DNA from: Enterococcus sp. BWR-S5
GTDB lineage: Bacteria > Bacillota > Bacilli > Lactobacillales > Enterococcaceae
NCBI RefSeq assembly: GCF_016745255.1
Contig: NZ_JADOEQ010000010.1
Coordinates: 105,167 to 169,166 of the forward strand
Reading direction: 5' to 3'
DNA: 64,000 nt
Shown piece by piece: positions 52,138 through 59,699 of the stretch. Positions within the stretch are counted from its first letter, which is position 1, and each line of letters opens with the position of its first letter. The translations under genes were made by a program, and so were the position numbers. Below the pieces are notes generated by a model. The model searched no databases and had not been told where the DNA came from. It worked only from the letters and a program-made list of their open reading frames with translations.

Positions 52138-52977
52138 ATGAAAATTAAAAAAGTGCTAAACCAAAACGCAGTTCTTGTCTTTGACGAAGGACAGGAAAAA
52201 GTTGCTGTCGGTAAGGGTGTCGGTTTCAACAAAAAGAAGAATGATTTGCTGCACGCACAGCAAGTAGAGCGGATTTTTGTGATGGAGCCGGAAGGATTGA
52301 AAAAGCTTCAAGTTCTATTATCCCAAATTGATGAAAAATATTTTTATGCAACAGAGGAAATCATTAAGTATGCTGAGAACTCTCTTGGCGAAAAATTGAA
52401 TGCCCATATCAATGTCGGCTTAAGTGATCATATCGCTTTTGCTGCTGAGAATATTCAGAACAATATCATTGTCCGTAATAAGCTGTTAAATGAAATCGAG
52501 ATTCTTTACAGTGAAGAATTTGCGATTGCACAGTGGGCAGTGGATTATCTGACTCAAACATTGGGGCTGCCATTCAGCTATGATGAAGCCGGATACATTG
52601 CGATTCACATCCATAGTGCCAGAGGTGGTCGAACAGATAACAGCAAGAGTATTCGCGAAGTAACTATTGTTTCTGAAATTATACGATTGATTGAAAAAGA
52701 ATTGGATATCGATGTTTACTCTGAACAAATGAGTCTAAGCTATTCTCGCTTAGCCAACCATTTACGTTTGTTCATCCATCGCTTTGAGCAAAATCATTAT
52801 GCGGTATTGGATGATGATATCCTTGATGTTGTTCGGAAAAAATATGCTGAAAGCTACGAAATCGCTAAAAAAATTCAGGTGCTGCTAATGAAAAATTTTC
52901 ATTATCAAGTGCCGAGTGAAGAGCTGGGCTATCTGGCGATTCATATTGAGCGGTTACGTATGATTAAAAACAAGTAG
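52138..52977 (+). CDS. BglG-family transcriptional antiterminator (GlcT/LicT-like)
   Basis: RNA-binding antiterminator controlled by PTS phosphorylation. The N-terminal CAT domain (KIKKVLNQNAVLVF, VGKGVGFNKKKND) is followed by two PRD domains with conserved histidines (NVGLSDHIAF, AIHIHSARGG, LRLFIHRFEQNH, GYLAIHIERLR); 279 residues. GKGVGF is closer to GlcT than to LicT. AGAGGAA favours the ATG at 52138. It directly precedes the PTS gene, and a terminator lies in its own leader, so it should autoregulate the pair according to the flux of the sugar. Confidence 0.92.
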   Translation: MKIKKVLNQNAVLVFDEGQEKVAVGKGVGFNKKKNDLLHAQQVERIFVMEPEGLKKLQVLLSQIDEKYFYATEEIIKYAENSLGEKLNAHINVGLSDHIAFAAENIQNNIIVRNKLLNEIEILYSEEFAIAQWAVDYLTQTLGLPFSYDEAGYIAIHIHSARGGRTDNSKSIREVTIVSEIIRLIEKELDIDVYSEQMSLSYSRLANHLRLFIHRFEQNHYAVLDDDILDVVRKKYAESYEIAKKIQVLLMKNFHYQVPSEELGYLAIHIERLRMIKNK

Positions 52978-52994
52978 AGAAGGAGTTATGTATC

Positions 52995-55004
52995 ATGAAA
53001 GAATACATGCAAAGAATGGGTCGCTCATTAATGCTTCCAGTCGCAGTGCTTCCTGCTGCAGCGATCCTAATGGGGATTGCTAACTGGGTCGGTAATGGAG
53101 ATCCAAATGTCAATGTGTTTACTATTTTTATGTTTAATGCGGGAGATGCGATTCTTGGGCATCTGGCATTGTTGTTTGCTGTCGGTTTGGCTTTAGGGAT
53201 GTCTAAGGATAAAGACGGTTCAGCTGCGTTAGCCGGACTGGTTGCTTATCTAATTCCTGAAAAATTATTAGCACCTGCTTCTGTTCAAATGATTCAAGGT
53301 TTGGACGATGTAAGTGAAGTGGCTGCAGCATTCTCAAAGATTCAGAATAATGTTCTGATTGGGATTATTGCTGGTTTAGTCGCTGCTGCAATGTATAACC
53401 GTTTCTCTAATGTGAAGCTGCCAATGGCATTGTCATTCTTTAGTGGGAAACGTTTGGTTCCAATTATGGCTGCCGCTTCAATGGTTGTCATCTCAGCCGG
53501 TCTTTACTTTATCTGGCCGGTAATCTTTGATGGACTTGTAGCATTTGGTGAAGCAATTTCAGGTCTAGGATTTATTGGTGCGGGTCTTTACGGCTTCTTC
53601 AACCGTCTATTGATTCCTACTGGATTGCACCATGCATTAAACTCCGTATTCTGGTTTGATGTTGCCGGAATTAATGATATCGGGAACTTCCTTGGTGGTC
53701 AAAAAGCCATCGAAGAAGGCTTGGCAATCGTTGGTAAAACAGGAATGTATCAAGCTGGTTTCTTCCCGGTAATGATGTTCGGTTTGCCAGCCGGAGCTTT
53801 AGCGATTTATCAAAGTGCTCGTCCTGAAAAGAAAAAAGCAACTGCTTCATTGATGATGGCTGCGGCATTCGCTTCATTCTTTACAGGGGTAACTGAACCA
53901 TTGGAATTCTCATTTATGTTTGTTGCTTGGCCATTGTATGTATTACATGCTGTGTTTACAGGTCTGTCATTAGCTGTTGCAGCATTCTTCCAATGGACTG
54001 CCGGATTTGCATTTAGTGCCGGCTTCGTGGATTACTTCTTAAGCTTGAAAAACCCAGTGGCGAACAGCCCGCTTATGTTAGTAGTTGAAGGTGTTTTCTT
54101 AGCTGCTGTTTACTATTTCGGCTTCCGTTTTGCAATCAAGAAATTTAACTTGATGACACCGGGACGTGAAGAAGGTGACGGAGAAGAAACATTGGATGTT
54201 GCTGATAGCGACAATAAATTTGCTTCTTTGGCTCGCAGAATCTATGAAGGTTTGGGCGCACAAGGAAATGTTACATCAATTGATAACTGTACAACACGTT
54301 TACGATTGACAGTGAAGGATACTGGTACTGTAGATCAAAGCAAGATTAAAGCGACAGGAGTTCCTGGCGTGAAGGTAATTGATGATAAGAACATTCAAGT
54401 AATTGTAGGTACAGAAGTACAGTTTGTTGCAGATGAAATGACGAAGCTGCATAATTCAGGTGGTATCACAGGTGCACCAACAGGTGAAGCTGCAAAAAAG
54501 CCTGAATTACAGCCGGAAGCACCTGCACCAACAGCTGCTGGCGGTACAAATGATCTTTATGCTGTAGCTGATGGAAAAGTTGTTCCAATCAGTGAAGTAA
54601 GTGATGATGTTTTCTCAGCGAAAATGATGGGTGATGGGTATGCAGTACTTCCAACGAATGGTGAAGTATTCACACCTGTTGCTGGTAAGATTACAAATAT
54701 CTTTCCAACAAAACATGCCATGGGTATCTTAACTGATTCCGGTATTGAAGTCTTGTTGCACATGGGCTTGGATACAGTAGAATTGAAGGGCGAACCATTT
54801 ACTCTTCATATTACTGAAGGGCAAACAGTGGCTGCGGGAGATAAGATTGCAACTATCGATTTATCTGCTTTGGAAAAAGCTGGAAAAAAATCTGATTTAA
54901 TTGTTGTCTTTACAAATCAAGATATTGTTTCTTCTTACGATTTAACAAAATCAGGTCAAGCTGTAAAAGCCAATGAAGTTGTTGGTCAAACAGTTGTAAA
55001 ATAA
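52995..55004 (+). CDS. PTS IICBA transporter, GlcNAc/glucose type
   Basis: Sugar-specific permease of the glucose/N-acetylglucosamine superfamily with domains in the order IIC (residues 1-about 390), IIB (about 410-490, phosphorylated Cys432 in DNCTTRLRL) and IIA (about 520-669, His589 in VLLHMGLDTVELKG). The IIC segment GADA-type GLYGFFNRLLIPTGLHHALN is typical of NagE/PtsG. E. faecalis has a similar antiterminator-PTS pair annotated for N-acetylglucosamine/glucose, as I recall. The substrate is not certain from sequence alone. Confidence 0.9.
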   Translation: MKEYMQRMGRSLMLPVAVLPAAAILMGIANWVGNGDPNVNVFTIFMFNAGDAILGHLALLFAVGLALGMSKDKDGSAALAGLVAYLIPEKLLAPASVQMIQGLDDVSEVAAAFSKIQNNVLIGIIAGLVAAAMYNRFSNVKLPMALSFFSGKRLVPIMAAASMVVISAGLYFIWPVIFDGLVAFGEAISGLGFIGAGLYGFFNRLLIPTGLHHALNSVFWFDVAGINDIGNFLGGQKAIEEGLAIVGKTGMYQAGFFPVMMFGLPAGALAIYQSARPEKKKATASLMMAAAFASFFTGVTEPLEFSFMFVAWPLYVLHAVFTGLSLAVAAFFQWTAGFAFSAGFVDYFLSLKNPVANSPLMLVVEGVFLAAVYYFGFRFAIKKFNLMTPGREEGDGEETLDVADSDNKFASLARRIYEGLGAQGNVTSIDNCTTRLRLTVKDTGTVDQSKIKATGVPGVKVIDDKNIQVIVGTEVQFVADEMTKLHNSGGITGAPTGEAAKKPELQPEAPAPTAAGGTNDLYAVADGKVVPISEVSDDVFSAKMMGDGYAVLPTNGEVFTPVAGKITNIFPTKHAMGILTDSGIEVLLHMGLDTVELKGEPFTLHITEGQTVAAGDKIATIDLSALEKAGKKSDLIVVFTNQDIVSSYDLTKSGQAVKANEVVGQTVVK

Positions 55005-55011
55005 GAAACGA

Positions 55012-55051
55012 AACAGGAAAGCTCGAGTAATCGGCTTTCCTGTTTTTTTCT
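55012..55051 (+). terminator. Terminator of the PTS gene
   Basis: AACAGGAAAGC / GCTTTCCTGTT stem followed by T run. Confidence 0.9.
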
Positions 55052-55151
55052 GTTATTTTTGCAAATTAAGTAGCGATTACCAAAGGGATGATAGAAAGTA
55101 CTGAGAGATTTTGCTAAAATGAAAGATATTGATGAATGAAGAGGGAGAAAA

Positions 55152-55682
55152 ATGAATAGTATAGAGACAGAACGACTTTATTTACGTAGATTTAATGCAA
55201 CAGATGGTGCAGCATTGCATGAATACTTATCCGATGAAGAGGTTGTGGCATACGAACCCTATAAGGCTTTTTCATTGGAAGAAGCTGAGCAGGAAGCGAT
55301 TAGACGATCAGAAAATCCTGATTTTTTTGCTGTTTGTCTAAAAGACGGTCGCCTAATTGGAAATGTTTATTTTAGTAAAGGCGCCTTTGATACATGGATG
55401 ATTGGTTATGTCTTCAACAAAGCCTATTGGGGACAAGGCTATGCCTCTGAGAGTGTAAAGGCTGTAATCAATTATGGATTTGCTTCATTAGGAGCACATC
55501 GAATCACAGCACTTTGCAATCCGCAGAATAAGGCTTCGTGGCATTTGATGGAACGCGTGGGTATGAGAAGAGAAGGAATATTGAAGAAGAACGTTTATTT
55601 CTGGAAAGATGCTCAGGGAGAACCGATTTGGCAGGATACTTATGAGTACGGATTGCTGAAGGAAGAGCAAGAAAATAACTAG
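55152..55682 (+). CDS. GNAT acetyltransferase (RimJ/RimL-like)
   Basis: Cytoplasmic N-acetyltransferase of 176 residues. The N-terminal ETERLYLRRFNATDGAALHE, the acetyl-CoA loop GYVFNKAYWGQGYASES and the NPQNKASWHLMERVGMRREG segment are typical of the ribosomal-protein acetyltransferase branch. The real substrate is unknown. GAGGGAGAAAA precedes the start. It is a single gene. Confidence 0.88.
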   Translation: MNSIETERLYLRRFNATDGAALHEYLSDEEVVAYEPYKAFSLEEAEQEAIRRSENPDFFAVCLKDGRLIGNVYFSKGAFDTWMIGYVFNKAYWGQGYASESVKAVINYGFASLGAHRITALCNPQNKASWHLMERVGMRREGILKKNVYFWKDAQGEPIWQDTYEYGLLKEEQENN

Positions 55683-55813
55683 AACTGTTTAGGATGATAG
55701 CCTGAAAAATGACTTGTCTCTCAATAAAATGAGCAGCCATGAGAAGCCAGAACAGTATGCTCCGTGATACAATAAACTAAATCAAAACCGATTGTTTAGG
55801 AGATGAACACTGT

Positions 55814-56449
55814 ATGGTTTTAGAAAAATTAGCAATCAGTCAGAATCGTAAGGATGAGTCACCCAATGTAGAGCTAGCAGAGCAATTAGTGGTAAACAGT
55901 GATCGTGAAGGTATTTCTGAGCTGATTAGGGGGCTGCAGCTATCAAAAGGAATTGCAAATGACTGTATCAAAGTCCTATATGAAATTGGTGAATGTGCAC
56001 CGTTACTTATTGCTGACTATGTCGCTGTATTTCTGGATTGTTTGATGAGTCGCAACAATCGTCTCGTGTGGGGTGGGATGACAGCACTTAATTCAATTGC
56101 TGATTGTGAAGCAAAGGCCATCTATACACAAATTGATAAAGTAAAAACGGCATATGAAAACGGTAGTGTGATAACTGTTGATAATAGTATTTCTGTATTC
56201 TCTAAAGTAAGCAAAGCCAATCCTCAGTATGAAAAAGAAATATTTCCTTTTCTAATGAAGCATTTGGAAACTTGCCGACCAAAGGAAGTTGCACAGCATG
56301 CTGAAAGAATTGTTGTTTGTGTAAATGAAGGTAATAGGGCGTTGTTTATTCAGATACTGGATAAACGATGTACAGAATTATCCAGTGCACAAAGTAAACG
56401 GGTAGCTAAGCTTATAAAGAGAGTAAATGTACAAGCAGCCGAAGTATGA
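55814..56449 (+). CDS. HEAT-repeat-like protein
   Basis: Soluble all-helical protein of 211 residues. The spacing of hydrophobic helices (ISELIRGLQLSKGIANDCIK, NNRLVWGGMTALNSIA, EIFPFLMKHLETCRPKEVAQ) suggests three to four HEAT-like repeats, a protein-interaction scaffold. No catalytic motif is visible. The ribosome binding site is TAGGAG. A terminator follows, separating it from tufB. Confidence 0.65.
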   Translation: MVLEKLAISQNRKDESPNVELAEQLVVNSDREGISELIRGLQLSKGIANDCIKVLYEIGECAPLLIADYVAVFLDCLMSRNNRLVWGGMTALNSIADCEAKAIYTQIDKVKTAYENGSVITVDNSISVFSKVSKANPQYEKEIFPFLMKHLETCRPKEVAQHAERIVVCVNEGNRALFIQILDKRCTELSSAQSKRVAKLIKRVNVQAAEV

Positions 56450-56505
56450 ATGGGATAGAAAATCTTTGTTATAGCAACTTTTGGCTGTCTGACTAGCGTA
56501 GCCTT

Positions 56506-56530
56506 AAGAGCAGGAGACTGCTCTTTTTTT
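56506..56530 (+). terminator. Terminator of the HEAT-like gene
   Basis: AAGAGCAG / CTGCTCTT stem with GAGA loop and a T run. Confidence 0.88.
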
Positions 56531-56590
56531 GCATGATTAAGGAGCAAATTTTCTGAAATGCTCAGCACTTATCTTTAGTAAGCATATTAG

Positions 56591-56618
56591 TTGTCATATT
56601 TTAAAAAAGGTATATAAT
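56591..56618 (+). promoter_or_regulatory. tufB promoter
   Basis: TTGTCA, 16 bases, TATAAT (56613-56618), followed by a leader with an AAGGTC/GACCTT stem (56629-56634 / 56667-56672). Confidence 0.7.
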
Positions 56619-56700
56619 TTGAAAAGTAAAGGTCAGTGAACGTCAAACTGAAAGTGACTGTTGATAGACCTTACAAATAAAAACAGGAGGTTTGCATATT

Positions 56701-57888
56701 ATGGCAAAAGAACATTATGACAGAAGTAAAGCCCATGTAAATATCGGCACAATTGGTCACGTCGATCATGGGAAAACAACATTAACCGCTGCAATTACTA
56801 CAGTATTAGGGAAAAAAGGCCTCGCAAACCCGCAGGACTATGCTAGTATTGATGCAGCACCGGAAGAACGTGAACGTGGTATTACAATTAATACTGCTCA
56901 CGTAGAATATGAAACTGAAAAACGACACTACGCGCACATTGATGCGCCCGGACACGCGGATTACGTGAAAAATATGATTACCGGAGCGGCGCAGATGGAT
57001 GGTGCCATTCTAGTTGTATCCGCTACAGATGGTCCGATGCCTCAAACCAGAGAACATATTCTATTGTCTCGGCAGGTAGGGGTAAAACATTTAATTGTCT
57101 TCTTGAATAAAACGGATCTGGTTGATGATGATGAACTAATCGATTTGGTGGAAATGGAAATCAGAGAATTGTTGTCTGAATACAACTTCCCGGGAGATGA
57201 TATTCCTGTCATCAAAGGTTCAGCATTGAAGGCTCTTGAAGGAGATGCAGACGCAGAAGCAGCAATCATGGAACTGATGGATACGGTAGATGCGTATATT
57301 CCAACACCTGAAAGAGATACAGACAAACCGTTGCTGCTTCCTATTGAAGATGTGTTTACGATTACTGGTCGAGGCACTGTTGCCTCTGGTCGAATTGATC
57401 GCGGACAAGTCAAAGTCAATGACGAAGTAGAAATCGTGGGAATCAAGCCGGAAACTCGTAAAGCCATAGTTACCGGAATCGAAATGTTCCGTAAAACACT
57501 TGACTATGGAGAAGCGGGTGACAATGTTGGGATTCTTCTTAGAGGAATTAACCGTGACGAAATCGAACGTGGACAAGTAATTGCAAAACCAGGCTCCATT
57601 ACACCACATACCAAATTTAAAGCTGAGGTCTATGTGTTAACAAAAGAAGAGGGTGGCCGACATACACCATTCTTTACAAACTACCGACCACAATTTTACT
57701 TCCGTACAACGGATGTTACAGGAGTAGTTGAGCTTCCTACAGAGGTTGAAATGGTTATGCCGGGTGATAACGTGACAATCGATGTCGAACTAATCCATCC
57801 AATCGCAGTAGAAATGGGCACAACATTTTCTATTCGTGAAGGTGGACGAACAGTCGGCTCAGGGATAGTTACAGAAATAGAAAAATAA
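56701..57888 (+). CDS. tufB: Elongation factor Tu, streptococcal-type second copy
   Basis: GTPase that delivers aminoacyl-tRNA to the ribosome; 395 residues, with G1 GHVDHGKT, G3 DAPGHAD and G4 NKTD intact. Segments such as [43 protein letters not shown] and [10 protein letters not shown] follow the streptococcal/lactococcal EF-Tu pattern rather than the enterococcal tufA pattern. It stands alone with its own promoter and terminator, away from the str operon where tufA lies. This matches the horizontally acquired tufB described in many enterococci. G4 is NKTD where NKMD or NKVD is usual. AGGAGG is 10 bases from the ATG at 56701. Confidence 0.93.
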   Translation: MAKEHYDRSKAHVNIGTIGHVDHGKTTLTAAITTVLGKKGLANPQDYASIDAAPEERERGITINTAHVEYETEKRHYAHIDAPGHADYVKNMITGAAQMDGAILVVSATDGPMPQTREHILLSRQVGVKHLIVFLNKTDLVDDDELIDLVEMEIRELLSEYNFPGDDIPVIKGSALKALEGDADAEAAIMELMDTVDAYIPTPERDTDKPLLLPIEDVFTITGRGTVASGRIDRGQVKVNDEVEIVGIKPETRKAIVTGIEMFRKTLDYGEAGDNVGILLRGINRDEIERGQVIAKPGSITPHTKFKAEVYVLTKEEGGRHTPFFTNYRPQFYFRTTDVTGVVELPTEVEMVMPGDNVTIDVELIHPIAVEMGTTFSIREGGRTVGSGIVTEIEK

Positions 57889-57891
57889 TGA

Positions 57892-57935
57892 AAAAGCTCA
57901 GACCGCATGTATCAAGTCGTGCGGTCTGGGCTTTT
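57892..57935 (+). terminator. Terminator of tufB
   Basis: AAAAGCTCAGACCGCA pairs with TGCGGTCTGGGCTTTT (one T-G pair). The flanks may allow use by the converging gene too. Confidence 0.85.
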
Positions 57936-57953
57936 CAATTTTTCTAAAAAATA

Positions 57954-58484
57954 CTATCGAATAAATAAGCTCTTTTTATCTCTATCTACGGATTTTGATG
58001 TGAAGGCTATCAGGCATTCCTCACAAGCCGATAATACAGCAACAGAAATGAGCAGAAGACCCAGTGTTTTTAGGGTTAAGAAAAGATAGAACAGTGGTGA
58101 AAGAAAGAGCAGCAGTCCAGTCAGTTTATTGAGATAGGTGTGTAGGCTGATAAACTGTCGATGTCTGATAAAGCCGATAAGGTAAGCAAGCAGACGCAAA
58201 AACAAGACAATCAGGGACCACGACCATAGCCATGTTGGGAGTGTTACTACCGGTATAATTTTTATGACGACGACAATTAAGAAAAAGGTGTCAGCAATAC
58301 TATCAAGGATGGCACCTGTTGAACTGGCAGTATGCGTTTTTCTAGCGATAAACCCATCTAACACATCACTAATACCGCAGCTAATGTATAGAAGAAAAAA
58401 AGTCGGTGTTAAAGGTATAGTAAATAATAAAAAGCAGGTTAGGAGCATTCGGATACCTGTAATGATAGTTGCTGCATATTTCAT
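57954..58484 (-). CDS. CDP-alcohol phosphatidyltransferase family protein
   Basis: Integral membrane enzyme that transfers a phosphatidyl group from CDP-diacylglycerol to an alcohol. The family signature D-x2-DG-x2-AR-x8-G-x3-D-x3-D is complete (DVLDGFIAR, then GAILDSIAD); about six membrane helices in 176 residues. It could be a phosphatidylglycerolphosphate or cardiolipin-type synthase; PgsA is usually encoded elsewhere, next to cinA-recA, so this is likely a paralogue. GGAGG sets the start at 58484, not the frame opening at 58538. Confidence 0.85.
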   Translation of the reverse strand: MKYAATIITGIRMLLTCFLLFTIPLTPTFFLLYISCGISDVLDGFIARKTHTASSTGAILDSIADTFFLIVVVIKIIPVVTLPTWLWSWSLIVLFLRLLAYLIGFIRHRQFISLHTYLNKLTGLLLFLSPLFYLFLTLKTLGLLLISVAVLSACEECLIAFTSKSVDRDKKSLFIR

Positions 58485-58620
58485 GTTGTCCTCCATCTTA
58501 TTGCTTTTCATTGAAATGTTTGCATGTATCAAAATCATTATATCAAATCATCAGATAATTCCTCCTGATTTTCTTTGTTATCTATGCTATAATCAGTCAA
58601 AAATGAAGAGGTATGTGTAT

Positions 58621-59493
58621 ATGGAATGTCATGTGATACAAGTCGATGCGTTTACAAAGAAACCGGGCCAGGGAAACCCTGCGGGAGTGATACTCTCAGG
58701 AGACAATTATTCAACAGAGCAGATGCAGGAAATTGCTAAAAAAGTCGGTTTTAATGAGTGCGTATTTATCTGCGAAAGCAAGATAGGAGATATCAAGCTG
58801 CGCTATTTCACACCAGGTCACGAAACACCATTATGCGGGCATGCAACAATGGGAGCCGTCTATCTGCTTTCGCAGCTGGAAAATCATGATAGAAATTGGC
58901 TGATAGAAACACAGGCTGGCTTGATTACTGTCAGCTACTGTAAAGAAACAGAATTGATGACAATGGAGCAATCTCCGGCAAAATTCGAATCATTTGCAGG
59001 AGACCGAGTGGAACTTTGTGAAGCAATCGGAATTTCAACGGCTGATTTGAGTACAGAATTTCCAATTGTATATGGTAACACAGGCTCTTGGACGCTGATT
59101 GTTCCTGTAAATGAATCAGCCGTATTAGACAAGATGACTCCTGATACACAGCGTTTTCCTGATATACTAAAAGAAATGCCGCGTTCGTCTATCCATCCTT
59201 TCTCAGTGGCTTGTGATGAAGGAAATCAGTACGAGGCAAGACATTTTTCTTCGCCGTTTTCAGGAACTATTGAGGACTCTGTTACCGGCACAGCTTCAGG
59301 GGTTATGGGTGCTTATTTACTGGAGTATAGGTATCAAACGGAATCGGAACAAAGGATTTCAATTGTTCAAGGCAAGCATGTTGAACGAGAAGGAACACTT
59401 ACAGTATTGGCTAAACGAGCAGCAGATGGTTCACATCAGGTATCTATCACAGGAACAGCCTGCAAAAATAAAGAATTCTCTATTTTTATATAG
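58621..59493 (+). CDS. PhzF-family isomerase-like protein
   Basis: Cytoplasmic protein of the PhzF/YddE diaminopimelate-epimerase-like fold, 290 residues in two alpha/beta halves. CHVIQVDAFTKKPGQGNPAG, the catalytic Glu in VGFNECVFI, TPGHETPLCGHATMGA and the DSVTGTASGVMGAYL segment are diagnostic. The physiological substrate of most members is unknown. An open frame extends upstream to 58264 but runs antisense through the phosphatidyltransferase gene; GAAGAGG supports the ATG at 58621. Confidence 0.9.
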   Translation: MECHVIQVDAFTKKPGQGNPAGVILSGDNYSTEQMQEIAKKVGFNECVFICESKIGDIKLRYFTPGHETPLCGHATMGAVYLLSQLENHDRNWLIETQAGLITVSYCKETELMTMEQSPAKFESFAGDRVELCEAIGISTADLSTEFPIVYGNTGSWTLIVPVNESAVLDKMTPDTQRFPDILKEMPRSSIHPFSVACDEGNQYEARHFSSPFSGTIEDSVTGTASGVMGAYLLEYRYQTESEQRISIVQGKHVEREGTLTVLAKRAADGSHQVSITGTACKNKEFSIFI

Positions 59494-59602
59494 ATAACTA
59501 CTGTAAAGAGAACAATAAAAAAGAGTAGGACAATAATTAACTTTTCCCTCGACCGATAATTCATATCAGGACAAACGGCGGAACAGAAGCAACGACTACG
59601 AT

Positions 59603-59658
59603 AATAAGCCGAAATTCACGAAAATTTGTAAAACAATTTTCGTGAATTTCGGCTTATT
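59603..59658. repeat. Perfect 24-base inverted repeat
   Basis: 59603-59626 is the exact reverse complement of 59635-59658, with an 8-base loop. No T tract follows, so it is not a plain terminator. It could be a small mobile hairpin or a processing signal between converging genes. Confidence 0.8.
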
Positions 59659-59665
59659 GCTTGTA

Positions 59666-59694
59666 GCTGAACACTTCTGATTCAGCCTTTTTTT
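59666..59694 (+). terminator. Terminator of the PhzF gene
   Basis: GCTGAA / TTCAGC stem followed by seven T. Confidence 0.7.
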
Positions 59695-59699
59695 ATTCT

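Noticed and set aside
57042..57467. Minus-strand frames inside tufB
   Set aside because: Antisense shadows produced by the biased codon use of tufB.
58264..58620. Upstream extension of the PhzF frame
   Set aside because: It runs antisense through the phosphatidyltransferase gene, and the family start is at 58621.
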